DNA of 64,000 bases from Physcomitrium patens (taxonomy: Eukaryota; Streptophyta; Bryopsida; Funariales; Funariaceae). Within the stretch, counting starts at the first letter, position 1, and each line of letters opens with the position of its first letter. Where the stretch lies: NCBI RefSeq assembly GCF_000002425.4, contig NC_037267.1, forward strand, positions 10,429,398 through 10,493,397, written 5' to 3'. Shown here in pieces: positions 21,159-33,140 of the stretch. The position numbers were made by a program, and so were the translations under genes. The notes beneath the pieces are model-generated. The model was not told the origin of the DNA, made no database searches, and was given only the letters and a program-made list of their open reading frames with translations.

Positions 21159-22493
21159 TGTCGTATTACGTGCATTCCTGCTCGAGAACGTGCCGGGCGT
21201 CGGACTGTAGAAGGTAGTATGGAGATTTGCCGATAGTCAAGCAGTCTATCAGTTTTTGACTACTGGAATATAAATGACTGCAACAATATACCGTAAATCT
21301 ATACGGATGCTCTTCGATTGCTTGTTGAAGTCTTTTTTTTTTACCCCAGCCGGTAGGTCTCTAGACGATACAAAGAACCCCGAACAACCCAAACTGTTAA
21401 TCTTCAATACCCCTTTGTACTTAAGATCTTGTATCCACTGACTGTCCTCTTAGATTAACCCAATAAATTTCATTCACTCCGCATACTCAATCCTATAGAC
21501 ACCCTTTTAATCCTTCAATCAAAGACGTAACTCGATTTTATAAAACAATCAAGAGTATTCAAACCCACTTCATTTAAAAATCCCGATTCACCATTACAAC
21601 ACTGACTTCAGCAGCGATTGCCTCAGTCTTCCCAAAACTCTACGAAGAAGAAAAATCGAATTTCTATGTCTTTCCTTCCCCGACCCGAAGCATCAAGCTC
21701 CTCTCTCTAATTCCCTTGATCTTCAAAAACCTCCAATGAAACCGAACTGGTAACCTTGCAAAAGCTTGAAAACTAGCTCCCCCCCAATTCCCTGAAAGAA
21801 AAAAACCTCCCCCCTCAAAACTATATCCCCCCTAACCTTATCCTCTGAATTTCTTCAATCTTCTGTCTTAGATCCGGAATTGGCTCCCACCTCAAGCTTG
21901 GATCCGAAATTGGCTCTCGCCGTCAAGCTTTCTCCTCTGTTTTTACCTTTAAGAAATCCATTTACCGAAAACAACGTTCCCTGAAACGGCACAGAGAACA
22001 GGATAGCTTGAAACAGAATCGAACCCCGTAATCGGGACCACATTGAGTCGCCCAACCAATTCAGGTCCTATATTGGGAAAGATGCCCGTAGTAACCTGGA
22101 TGTTCCTGTAATTGGGTCAAATTGGTCCTCGTGTCAGATTGGCTAAGACCCGTAATAAGACTTGGATTTCTCGTAATTGGACTGCATTGGGTTGACCGGC
22201 CAATTTAGGTCTCATATTAGATAAGAGGACCTGGATTGGATTATCGAAATTGGATCCAATTGGCTCCTCGAACCCGTCGTGTGAATTGGTCCTTCTCTTC
22301 CTGCTGACTCCCGTTATTAGAATCGAACGGAGCATTTCAGTATGCCCCGGCTGACTGTAATGGAGTGACTGAACCTGACCACTCAGTATTTGTACTGGAG
22401 TTGGTCGATGCTCCCAATATTCGTGGTAACTGAATATTAATAAAATTCCCCTTTCTTTTTTTTTTCATTGTATACTCGTGTTACAACACGACA
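21159..22493 (-). mobile_element. Solo LTR of family A (A4), nested in A2 gag
   Basis: This 1335-bp LTR in minus orientation has a perfect 4-bp target duplication ACGT (21155-21158 and 22494-22497). Excising it restores the gag reading across AATACGTACAACACC, as in A1 near 2960. It closely matches the solo LTR at 944-2278 in length and sequence. The open frame at 21855-22055 belongs to the decayed gag-like segment inside A LTRs. Confidence 0.92.
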
Positions 22494-23258
22494 ACGTACA
22501 ACACCACCAACAATGCCTACAGTTCAACCTTCGATATCCTTATCAAAGAAAGCAGATATAGAGATGGAAGAAATTATACGAGAAATGCAAGATCTTCAAA
22601 TCAAATTGGCAATAATTGAAGAGAATACTTCTATAAATAATTCAAAGAATGTTTTAAAACAAGGATATATACAAAGATGCATTTGCTGTGATGATGCTTC
22701 ACACACTAGAAAAGATTGCAATGAATTTAATAATAGGATACGGCAGGGAATTATTTGCTTGAAAGATGAGAAGATAGCATTGAAAGATAGGGATGATCTT
22801 CTTCAAACCAATTTTGGCAAGGGAAAAATGAGAGCATTGCTCGAAGATTACCTAAAAGAGCATAAAACAGCAGCACGAGAAAGTGCAAGTTATGGTGCTA
22901 GAGTAGATGATGACCTTGAAAGAAGTAAGGAAACTAGTGAGTTTTGGGCTTCTGCCGTTTCTACAATGCAAAAAGGAAAATTACCTCGAGAAGCGTCATT
23001 GAGGACTGCAGCTAGAATAGGAGGTAGAACAGGTTGGGAGGATCCTGTTGAGTCTCTTTCAGTTCATGCATATATTGCTAAGAGCCAACATGAAGCTTTG
23101 ATGGAAGAAAAGAGACGAGGAAATTTTGATGATACTAAAGAAAGAAATTCTTCTAAGAGGCAAACTCGAGGAGACAAGGTTCGGGAGGCAGCTTCACAAG
23201 AATTGCCAATAAAGGATACCTCAACATCATTGGGAGAAAAAAAAAAGGAAACAAAAGA
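22494..23258 (+). pseudogene. gag: A2 gag, C-terminal half, truncated
   Basis: A long open reading (22468-23310 including LTR and junction codons) continues gag: a Met/Glu-rich helix, the CCHC knuckle CICCDDASHTRKDC, the NFGKGKMRALLEDYLKEH segment, the WEDPVESLSVHAYI segment and the EEKRRGNFDD segment. It ends abruptly inside a Lys-rich stretch at 23258, where the sequence becomes the primer-site region of a family B element. About 250 codons without a stop make this the least damaged gag segment in the window. Confidence 0.85.
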
Positions 23259-24449
23259 TATTTCACATCAGATTCATCACTTAAGTTGTATTATGTGCTA
23301 TCTAGCTTGAGAACGCAGCGGGCATCTAGTTGTGAAAGATAAAACAATATTTTGTAAGTATCCAAGTAGGCTAGTGGATTTCAACCATATAAATACAAAT
23401 TATTTCAGATTTCAATGTAAAAGCTCAATCTCAATACAAAGTACTTAGAAATACTATTTTTAATAACTTCAAGTTATTATAAGTACAAAGTCTTTTTTTA
23501 CTTGTTAGTTTTATTTTTATTTTTATTTTATTATATTTTCTTTTATTTTTTCAACCTTAACCTTAGACAGCGGGCTTTGGTAAGCTGTAATTCCCAATCT
23601 GTATGTCCGATTATTGTTAATTTCTACCACTAGTATCTTTACAAGCCTTTTAAATACTCAAGAAGTTTCAATCCAATCTAACTTACAAATTGCAAGAAAA
23701 TACCATAAATCCACACTGATGTATCTTGATCGCCGTCTACAAGTCCTCGACTTATCATGCCAAAAGTCACCTTATTCCAGCTGGTAGATCTCCAGATATT
23801 ATAGAAATCCTAAACAACCCCAATCTGCTAACTTCTAATACTTCTTTACACTATTGGTCAAATATTCTCTATATGTTCGTCAGATTAATACAAACTTTTG
23901 TAAGCACTCAGTATACTCAACCGTTTAGACACTTCTAAATTTCAACTACAAAAATTTCTCCAATTTCACAAAATAATCAATAGTATCAGCATTAACATTA
24001 TTACAAAAAAATACCCAAATCACCAATACAAACATTGACTTTCAGCAACGATCACGAAAGTCCTTTCAAATCCTATGAAACTCAATTCTATACCTTTTGA
24101 AGGAGCTTGAAGCTAGCTCTCCGATCCCAAAATCCCGATCTCCGAATGCCTTCTTCTTTTTCTTCTTCTCTCCTTTAACTCCGTGAGGTCCTCTATTCTT
24201 CCGCCCTAGACTCCGAATTGGAACAGTAGACCCGCCTCCATAGAATTCCCGCTTGTAAGAGGATCTTTCCACAGAAAGGATGTTTTCTCGAAATGACATA
24301 GAGAACGGAATACCTTGAAATGGAATCAAAGCCTCCGTAGTCGGGACCTCGTTGAATTGTCCAACCGAGTCAGGTCTCATATTGGATAAGAGGCCTATAA
24401 TAGGACCTGGATTGGATGTCCCCGTAATTGGATCAAATTGGCCCTTCAC
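23259..24449 (-). mobile_element. B2 5' LTR remnant with primer site
   Basis: 23259-23283 is the decayed tRNA-Trp primer region (TTCACATCAGATTCATCA), and 23284-24449 is the inner part of a B 5' LTR, ending after GCCCTTCAC exactly as at 10076. It is almost the same as 8911-10076. It is best read as the 5' LTR of B2 (3' LTR at 12069-13875), whose gag and half of C2 were deleted. It includes a 128-codon open frame (24066-24449). Confidence 0.82.
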
Positions 24450-24515
24450 GTTCGCTCATTAATGTCATAGCCGCACCAATGAATAAGATACTCCAACTTG
24501 CCCCACCTTCGCCGT
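24450..24515 (-). pseudogene. Chromodomain fragment at unit-3 start
   Basis: Same fragment and same joint as 10077-10142, including the retained GKLEYLIHW core. It marks the start of tandem unit 3. Confidence 0.75.
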
Positions 24516-26374
24516 TGTCATAATGTGTGAAGTCTTGCTTGAGAATGCTCCGGGTACTAGGTTGTAGAAGGAAGAATAGAAATTGCGATAACAAAATCCT
24601 AAATAGAATACTAACAATGCTTTAATTAGACTATAATAATGGTAAAAAAACGTAATCAAATTCAAATCAACTCAAAGAAATTTCAAACAAACAATAAAAT
24701 TCTTAAAAAAATATTAGAATGATCACAAATTTTACTCAAATATATGTCAATTCAACCTTAATTTAACTCTAGTTAAAATCCTATTGAATTTCACTCAACT
24801 TTAGACCAAATCTAATTAAATCTTAAACCCTAATAATTCCTAAACCCTAAGTCAAATCCTAAATAAATCTTAAATTAAACCCTATTCCAAACCCTAAATC
24901 CTAAACCCACCCTAAATCAAATCCTAAACCAAATCCTAATCCAAGCCTAAACCCTAATCCAAACCTTAAATCAAATCCTAACCAAACCCTAATCCAAACC
25001 CTAAATCAAATCCTAACCAAATCCTAAATCCTAATCCAAATCCTAATCCAACCCTAAACTCTAATCCAAATCCTAAACCCTAAACCAAACCTTAAATCAA
25101 ATCCTAATCAAACCCTAATCCAAACTCTAATTCAAACCTTAAATCAAACCCTAACCAAATCCTAATCCAAATCCTAATCCAAACCCTAAATCAAATCCTA
25201 ACCAAATCCTAAACCCTAATCCAAATCCTAATCCAAACTCTAATCCAAATCCTAAACCGAATCCTAGCCAATTCCTAACAAAATCCTAAACCCTAATCCA
25301 AACCCTAATCCAAACCCTAAACCGAACCCTAGCCAAATCCTAATCCAAATCCTAATAATTCCTATGACAGATTTAAACCTCAATATCTAATGAATAAACC
25401 ATTGATCTCAATTCAAAATTTGCACACTTCTTAAAAATCAAGTTCAAAACAAGTAAAAAACTTTTGAAAAGGATCGGATTACCAAATTGACGAAAACCTC
25501 AATTCTCCAATCTTGTTGCCAACTTTCCCGAGCCAATTTCTCTTCTTTTCGCCATTCAATTGGTTTCAAATTTCTCATGGACATAGAAAAACAAGTCTAA
25601 TATCCTCTTACATAAGTTTTACTCCAATCCAACTAGTAGATTGCATGAAATCTTAAAAAACCCTCACTGGACCTAAAATTCTACTTTTTGAGACCTTGAC
25701 TCACTTAAACCTCAATATCTCTCAATTCAACTGTTAGATCAAGCTCAAATTCACAACATGTGTTTAACACAATTATAACCATGAACCCAAAAAAATTCAT
25801 TTGTAGATCTGTAACAAAACTCTCGAAATCACTCAAAACATAAACCCTATTTTATTTCATAAAACCCAAGTCATCCAAAAAAAAACTCAACTTTGCAAAG
25901 CTCTTACAAATTCATATCAACTCCAAATCATCCAAAATCAATGCCCATAAAAACCTTATCTAATCTTCTCTCAAATCCTATTCTCCGATTTGCCAAAGTG
26001 TTCTGGAGTCGTCGTCGAGACTCAATTTTGTGCCTCAGGGTCTGATTTCGACCCTGGTTCATAACCGGCCCTCTCCGGGTATCAATATTTAGTTTTTCTA
26101 AGTAACTTTTTTCTAGAATTTACTCTTAACTTTCTTCTAAAGATTCCTATATCATTTATTTTCCCAATCTTTTTTGATTTGCCTTACTTATGGTACTACA
26201 AAATAAGTAGAAGTCACCTTTCTAAAAGGCAACATTGGTACCTTTTAATTTTTCTACCCCTTTGGCTATTAAGTATATTTCTAAGATAATTTGTTCTAAT
26301 ACTTTGAACTAAGATCTCTTAAATTATAATAATCTCCATACTCTTTCACCTATTAATTGTGTTACATCACGACA
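24516..26374 (-). mobile_element. D2 solo LTR with expanded telomere-like array
   Basis: This 1859-bp copy of D1 has the same ends (TGTCATAATG to CATCACGACA) and the same mismatched flanks CCGT and ATGT. It differs from D1 mainly by a longer telomere-like array and by lacking a 28-bp GC-rich segment found in D1 near 10768-10795. The shared flanks show that D1 and D2 are copies made by DNA duplication. Confidence 0.75.
24820..25365. repeat. Degenerate telomere-like array in D2
   Basis: About 545 bases are built of AAACCCTAATCC, AAATCCTAACC and related units, with higher-order blocks repeated within it. It is more than twice as long as the array in D1, so the array changed length after the tandem duplication. 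Confidence 0.82.
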
Positions 26375-26764
26375 ATGTATTTCTCGTTTGAACTTGATTG
26401 ACTTTCCATTGAGTCGGTGGAATCATGGTCTGATTACTGAATTATTGTTGCCTTTGCCAATTCCAACAATTAGCTATTAAGTGCTTTCCTCCGCAAAATG
26501 TACATTGATCCATCATTTGTGAGGGTGAAGGGCATTCTGTTACCAAATGACCATAGCCCTTACAATTACTTTACCATACATTGGTCCTAGTATTAGTAGG
26601 CTTGCGCCACTTCTCCTTATCTTTGGCCATATTAACGGCCATTTCTTCCATTTTCTTCGTCAAGTCAATAATAAGGTTTCATTAGAATCTTTTGGGATTA
26701 GTATTAATAGTAACTCTGCCGTACTTAAGGCTTGTCATTGATACAGAAAATATGGAACATACGT
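26375..26764 (-). pseudogene. gag: Family E gag fragment with zinc knuckles, unit-3 copy
   Basis: Same fragment as 11679-12068: a Lys/Glu helix followed by two zinc knuckles, of which the CTFCGGKHLIANC one is complete. It joins logically to E1 gag at 42563-43968 if B3 is removed. The terminal ACGT (26761-26764) pairs with ATGT at 42559-42562 as the B3 target duplication, one C-to-T change apart. Confidence 0.75.
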
Positions 26765-26998
26765 TGTTGTATTACATGCTATCTAGCTTAAGAATGCACT
26801 AGGCATCTCGTTGTGGAAGATAAAACAATGTTTTACAAGTATCCAGGTACGCTAATGGGTTTCAACCATCTAATTACGAAGTATTTGAGATTTCAATGTA
26901 AAAGCTCAATCCTAATACAAAGTACTTAGAAGCACTATTTTAAATAACTTTAAGATATTATAAGCACAAAGTCTTTTATTATTTGTTATTTTTTTATT

Positions 26999-27032
<34 letters not shown>

Positions 27033-28570
27033 TTTTATTTTATTATATTTTATTTTATTTTTTCAACCTTAACCCTAAACAACGAGCTTTGACAAGTTGT
27101 AATTCTCAATCTGACCATCTGATTGTTGTAAACTTCTACCACTAGTGTCTTTGCAAGTCTTCTAAATGCTCAAGAAGTTTCAATCCAATCTAACTTACAC
27201 ATTGCAAGAAAATGCCATAAATCCACACTGATGTATCTTGATCGCCGCCTAGAAGTCCTCGACTTATCATACCAAAAGTCACCTTATTCCAGCCAATAGA
27301 TCTCTAGATGTTATAGAAACCCTAGACAATCTCAATCTGCTAACTTTCGATATCTCTTTATACTAATGGTCAAATATCCTCTATCTGTTCGTTAGATTAA
27401 CACAAACTTTTGCATGCACTCGGCATACTCAACCCTTTAGACACCTCTAAATTTCAACTGCAAAAGTTTCTCCAATTTCACAAAACAGTCAAGAATACCA
27501 GCCTTAATTTTATTACAAAAAAAATCCAAATCACCAATACAAACATTGACTTTCAACAACGATTACAAAAGTCCTCCCAAATCCTATGAAATCAAATTCT
27601 ATACCTTTCAAAAGAGCTTGAAGCTAGCTCTCCAATCCAAAAATCCCGATCTCGGAATGCCTTCTTCTTTTTTCTGTCTTTTCTTTTAACTCCGTGAGGT
27701 CCCTCATTCTTCCGCCCTGGGCTCCGAATTAGAAAAGCAGACCCGCTTCCATAGAATTCTTGCCTCTAAAAAGATCTTTCTATGGAAAAGATGTTTCTCT
27801 GAAACTGCATAGAGAACAGAACAACTTGAAATGGAACCGAACCCTCCATATTTGGAACCTCATTGGGTTGTTTAACCGAGTCTGGTCTCATACTAGGTAA
27901 GAGGCTCGTAATAGGACCTAAATTGGATGTCCCCGTAATTGGGTCAAATTGGCCCTTCACATCACATTCACTTGAACATTGAATTGCTCTTTCCACTTTT
28001 GTCGACTCTTGGTAAGAACGGCTTGGACTTATTCTACCCGATGTATCAGAGAATCTTAAGGACCCAGATTCATCCCTTCAATTTTTTCCTAGCTTTGGAT
28101 CTGTTGATCCCAATTATTGAAATTGAACGGAGTATTACATTGCTTATAAGTATGCCCCAACTGCTTGCTATTTCCACACTCTAGCACGTGATTGTCAATG
28201 ACTTTGGAATTGGAACATTCAATAGCATAATGACCAATTTGTCTGCAACGAAAACAACAAAGTCATCTTACTGTACCCCCATCAGGCATATTGGGTGTTT
28301 CCACTGATATATACCTCGTAAGCTTGTTCCATGTAGGATTAGAAAATGATCCTGGTCGTTCTGTTGGTACAAAGGGTACTTGGTTCGATGATGTCGGTGG
28401 AGCATACACTAGTGTCACATTCGATGGTATAGATTGCAATGGAGTGATATTAACTGGCCCCTGAATATTGGCACTGGTATTGGCCACTGCTTCTAACATC
28501 TAAGCTAATTAAATATTAATAAATCTTTTCTATTTATATTTTTACCACATAGTCGTATCGCAACACGACA
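26765..28570 (-). mobile_element. B3 3' LTR
   Basis: This 1806-bp family B LTR starts TGTTGTATTACATGC and ends CAACACGACA, and is preceded on the minus strand by the polypurine tract. It closely resembles the other 3' LTRs (12069-13875 and 52353-54163) and differs visibly from its own 5' LTR at 40742-42558. The microsatellite is at 26990-27060. Confidence 0.88.
28090..28499 (-). pseudogene. Gag-derived zinc-knuckle segment inside B3 3' LTR
   Basis: The minus strand is open from 28499 (MLEAVANTSANIQGPVNITP) to 28263 and, past one stop, continues with a complete CCHC knuckle CFRCRQIGHYAIEC and a second knuckle-like CGNSKQLGHTYKQC, then FNFNNWDQQIQS. The first part is homologous to E1 gag near 42563-42660 (SSANIQRLVNVT followed by LQAIPSN). 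It lies in the LTR, about 70 bases from its start, in sense orientation. I infer capture of gag coding sequence into the LTR of an ancestor. In B4 the matching segment is at 52431-52830. Confidence 0.75.
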
Positions 28571-28586
28571 TCCACCCCCTCTGAAC
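28571..28586 (-). other. B3 polypurine tract
   Basis: The minus-strand tract AGAGGGGGTGGA is adjacent to the 3' LTR. Confidence 0.8.
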
Positions 28587-29940
28587 CTATGCATCTTCTC
28601 ATATGTACCAAATAATCTAGTTGTTATTTGAATTATAATATGTTCTCCAAGTCTTCGTCCAAATCCTCTTCATCACCTTTGCTATCCAAGTCAATTTCAT
28701 CTTCTTGTTGAAGAATATCTATGTCTCCACCAAGGTCTTCTATATTTATTTTTGTGCATCTTTATTTATATATTTTAATTCGCTTCCTTACAATTGGTAT
28801 TTTTAACCTTTTTCTATTTAACTCTCGTAATGAAAAAGTTACATTATCATAAACAGTTGTTATCACATACGGTCTAAGCCATCGCTTAAAAAACTTCTTT
28901 AAAGTACTATGTTAATTGTCCAAGCTACTATCATAGACCAAAATCCAATCACCTTCTTCAATTGCTTTAGGCCTCAATCGATGCTGCTTATGAAATCTTG
29001 CCTTGTTTTGTAACCTTCATCTTTTTAATCTTTCTAATGCTATTTGCACATCTTCCGAACTTTGCTCTAATTGTTGAATTCTAATAGCTAAAAGTTCTTC
29101 TCCTATCAATCCATCTTTCTATGGTAGCACACTACAAGTAGGTACCTTTTCTTCAATTGGCATAATTGATTTTTGACCTGTCATAAGCTCAATAGGCATA
29201 TATCCTATTACGGAGCTATGAGTTGTTTGATCAGCCCATAATGCAAATGACAAAAGTCATGGCCATTCTCTACTCTTTCCATTACAAGCTTTAACTAATG
29301 CTTTCACAATTGGTGGGTGACCACACTAACTTTTTACATTTCCTTCAGGATTATAAGCAGTACTCAGTGATAGTTTAATTCCACATCTTTCAAAGAATTC
29401 ACGAGCTTCTTGTGCATTTAATTCTCCATGATCTGCAATGATTTTTCCTACACATTCGTAGCAGCAAATAACATCTTTAAGCAAAAATCTACAAATTTCT
29501 TCTGTAGATTTTGTTCTCAATGCTCTTCTTTCTACTTGATTTGATAAATTTTTATGAGCTAAGACTAAATATCTCATTTGCCATAACCCGATTGGTATAA
29601 TAACCAAATCAACAACCCATTTAAAATGAAAAGCTAGAGGATATATAGGATGAAGTCCATCTCAATGTCGTATATTAGAATATGTTTGATAAATTTTACA
29701 TGATCCTAAAAATAAGAGCACATCTTGATACATATTTTTCCACCAATATCGTTCCTTAAGTTTAGCAAAAGTAGTCCAAATTCCTCTATGTCCTATCCAT
29801 AAACTATCATGAAACCCCTTTAATAATTTTTGTTTCTCTTCTTTATTGCCTATCACTCTTTGTGGCATTCCAATTCCTTTCTTTGGTCTCTTCTATAAGA
29901 ATCCTTCTTGAAACAAAAATCCATATACCTTTTTTCTTAT
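28587..29940 (-). pseudogene. pol: B3 integrase
   Basis: From upstream to downstream on the minus strand: the zinc-binding segment (29662-29868, HDSLWIGHRG and GSCKIYQ with the last Cys replaced by Tyr), the core (29326-29607, IADHGELNAQEAREFF with the second catalytic Asp), then the AYNPEGN turn where the catalytic Glu should follow but is absent. The C-terminal beta-strand region and an acidic tail follow (28620-29300, several stops). It integrates cDNA in active relatives; this copy is dead. Confidence 0.82.
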
Positions 29941-31599
29941 TTATTTAAATTTTTTTGTAGACCAATTTTCTTGCTTAGTCAAGGGCTTCAAATAATGACT
30001 AATATCCAATAATTCTTCTTCATAAAATTCTTCAAGAAATAACTTGTCTTCTTTGTTAAGATTTGATATTAAATAGAATTTCGACCCAACATCATCAATG
30101 TCTTCAACCATTTTGTCTTTTCTTTCATATCTTGCTCGAGATAGCATGTCTGCTACTAAATTTTCTTTTCCAACAACATGCTTAAATTTTGGATTTAATG
30201 ACTTAATATAAGCAATCCATCTTAACATTGTAATATTTAGTATTGAATAATTAGTAATCATTCCAAGCAATGGCAATCAATCCATTTTAATTACTACTGC
30301 TGCACCAATCAAATAATCCCTTTCAGCTTTCATAGTCAAAATAACTCCCTAAAGTTCTCTTTTGACTTACAAATATGCATGTTGATGAGTACTTAAAACT
30401 TTAGTTCTAAATCGAAATGCAAATCTATTTCGACTTGAATCATCTTGATCCACAACCCATCCAATAGCAATAGGATTAGTATCCACAGTAAGAATTACTT
30501 GTCTATTATAGTCATAATCAATTTTTCTTAAAATTGGAGGTGTCACCAATAACACCTTTAGCTTCTGCATTCCTTCAGTATGCTTTCTTTTCCATTTAAA
30601 TTGATAATCTTTATGTAATAATTCATACAATGGATCTGTTACAAGAGCATAATGAAGAATCCATATATGATAAAATACACAAGCTCCTAAAAACCTGCAT
30701 ACTTCTCTTAAAGAGTCACATGAATCCTTCATCCTTCCAATTGCATCAACTTTGTTTGGATTTGGCTTTCTTCCATAAAACCCATACAAATGCCCAACAA
30801 TAAGAACTTCCTGCATTCCAAATGTAGATTTTGCTCCTGAAAGTGTAAGATGAACCTCTTCAAGTCGAGTTAAAATCTTTTCACAATCTTGTATATGATC
30901 AACAACATATTTGCGACACCCTTTCTCATCTAAAGTTTCATCTTTTTCTCCTTCTTTACATCCTTTGTTAGAAACATCATCTAAAAAAGACATAGTTTTT
31001 TCAGAAATGAAGTCTCTTAATACCTTGTTTATCCCATTCATCATATGTACAACTGAGACAGTAGTACCTTATGGGAGAGTACACATTTTAAGCAATCTAA
31101 GTAGCATTTTCATTGTTGTTAGATCTCTACTCTCATGCGCAAGTTGAAATTGATCAAAATGTGAATATAAATCACCCATTGAATAAATTATCCTTCCCAC
31201 AAATACTTCTGTAAACTCGTCTACTAGAGGTCCTATACCTGTATTTCTTATAGTTATTGCATTCATTGGCTGCAAATCTTGAATAAAACATAATGATCTA
31301 TTTTTCTTAGGCACCACAAACCAACAATTAGAATATGGAGCAAAAGAAGGCTCCAAAATTTTTATTTGTATCTTTTCTTTCAATAATTCCACCAATTTAG
31401 ATAAATGTGTCCTCGGCACAGGAATTGGCCTTAAGTTCCAAGCTACATGAGGTACTGTAAAGATAACTATAGGAGCAACAACATTAAGATCTACACATCC
31501 TACTTCACGAGATCCAAAGGCAAATGATTTACCTTGTTTTACAAGTATTTTTTTTAAAATATTTAATTTTTGCTGGAAATAAAGAACCATCACATCCAA
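29941..31599 (-). pseudogene. pol: B3 RT and RNase H
   Basis: RT runs from the thumb-proximal LVELLKEKIQIKILEPSFAP (31069-31599) through YSMGDLYSHFDQFQLA to the palm motif SFLDD (30367-31044), in which FLDD replaces the usual YxDD, a variant shared by B4 and so probably ancestral. RNase H follows with TVDTNPIAIGWVVDQDD and, after stops at conserved Gln and Trp codons, MLRWIAYIKSLNPKFKHVVG and ADMLSRARY (29941-30276). Only a handful of stops separate these blocks. Confidence 0.85.
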
Positions 31600-31944
31600 T
31601 CTTCAATTCTTCAAAAGTCTCTTTTGTAAACTGATATCCAATCTATTTTCGATCTCTTAAACTCTTTCCTTTTGATGCTTCTTCCATTTGTTCCTTAGAA
31701 TCTTCTAGTAAAGGTCCGGCAAAAAGTTTTATCTTTTTATCTACTGTTTGATATTTTGTCTCTACAATAACTTTTGGTGCTTGAAAAGATTTAAGTATAG
31801 AATAAACCTCCGTCGAATGAATTTCTAAAATCTTAACATTATCTCTTAATCCAATAGATGGAATTAATTCTAAAGAATCCTCCAATCTATTTTTTTCATA
31901 AATACCTTAAATCTTTTCATCATCTTCTAATGTCCCTAACTTAC
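31600..31944 (-). pseudogene. pol: B3 domain between PR and RT
   Basis: This Glu/Lys-rich region (31643-31885) contains ILKSFQAPKVIVETKYQTVDKKIK and FAGPLLEDSKEQ, and recurs in B4 at about 49020-49290. It lies between the protease and RT of the same polyprotein. I believe it corresponds to the DUF4100-type region of such elements, but cannot confirm that without a profile search. It is cut at 31944 by the C3 insertion (GTAAT at 31945-31949). Confidence 0.6.
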
Positions 31945-31949
31945 GTAAT

Positions 31950-32396
31950 TGTAACAGATACAGAAATACAAGCTCAAGATCTAACAAGAAGTTCAAGAAG
32001 AATTGACAAGAATTAGATTAATCAGATGAATACAAGAACAACACCAAAGAGGTGAGCTAGAGCTCCAAGAGATGTGTTGTCGAGACTGAAGAATTCTTCA
32101 GCCTCAATTCTAATATATACTCCTATTTACGAAGCTTCTTAAGCAACTTCCACCAACTAGGAAGCTTCTCAAGCAACTTCCACTAATTAGGAAGCTTCTC
32201 AAGCAACTTCTACCAACTTAGAAGCTTCTCAAGTAACTTCCACCAACTAAGAAGCTTCTCAAGCAACTTCCACCAATTAAGAAGCTTCTCAAGTAACTTC
32301 GATCAACTAAGAAGCTTTTAGCAGGTTCCAGAGACTTACTTCTAGAAGGTTCTAGAAACTTCTCTCTTGAAGGTTCTAAGTACTATATCTCTAACA
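31950..32396 (-). repeat. C3 3' LTR
   Basis: 447 bases, TGTAACAG to TCTAACA, with six 30-bp minisatellite units at 32132-32311. It is followed (plus sense) by the complement of a purine tract AAAGGAGGGAGTGA. Confidence 0.9.
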
Positions 32397-32935
32397 TCAC
32401 TCCCTCCTTTAGCTTTGAGGTCTCTGAGAAGCAATATTATTGTTAATTAGTACCAATGCAAGAAAATGAAGATCTGTCGCATAACGTCTGCTATGACTTC
32501 TAACTGTTGTTTAGGAGGTAAGTGGTTCATCGATCCTTAAAGCCAATGGTAGTGGTCCACGCCTTCGACTTTTGACTAAGCATGAACTTTCGTGTCCTCA
32601 TTGTGAAATTGTCTTGCAAACATGCTTTTTGGCTGACCATCGTAAGCAAACTCAAACTCAAATACAATCACCAATGATCGGTTATTCGGTATCCTTCGTC
32701 GTCGTCATGGTGTAGGCAATTTTTCATCTCGGGGTCGCCTTCGTGAACTAGTTGGTTGAGATAATCTGACTGGCATAGTATCTATCTCTTGGCTATCCAT
32801 ATCAGAAGACCAAACTATGGCTATTGAAAAAATTCTACTTTATCTTGGAGGAAATAACTACATCAAACTACGAATTTTGGTGGTGCTCTCTCCCTTTCTT
32901 ATATTCTTAGGTGAGCAAGCTTCAAAAGGAAGCTA
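32397..32935 (-). other. C3 3' untranslated region
   Basis: This region between the chromodomain and the 3' LTR shows no retroelement domain on the minus strand. On the plus strand a 67-codon frame (32515-32715) is rich in Cys and His (CPHCEIVLQTCFLADH); it is noted as a curiosity only. Confidence 0.55.
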
Positions 32936-33140
32936 TCGTCAAACCGGCTTAGGTTTATGAGGATGTTGTTGATAAAACTCTTGTACCTTTTGTGACGCAT
33001 TGGCAAGATTTTAAGCAAGTTCTCACGTTTGCTCATTAATGTCGTAGCCGCACCAATGAACAAGATACTCCAATTTGTGCCACCTTTGTTATGAATCCAA
33101 CACCTTTTCAACCTCATATTCTTCGTGGTTCTCGAATAAT
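32936..33140 (-). pseudogene. pol: C3 chromodomain
   Basis: The minus strand encodes a chromodomain ending in NLANASQKVQEFYQQHPHKPKPV and a stop at about 32945. The YLVHWxGYDINEQT core is present near 33030-33090. A stop and frame changes split it, as in C2. Confidence 0.82.

Noticed and set aside
22468..23310. A 280-codon intact gene, possibly a host gene
   Set aside because: It is family A gag fused to LTR bases at its start and to the B leader at its end; the open length reflects mild decay, not a host gene.
24820..25365. A true telomere or chromosome end
   Set aside because: The units are degenerate and irregular, and retrotransposon sequence continues on both sides; it is an internal array of an LTR.
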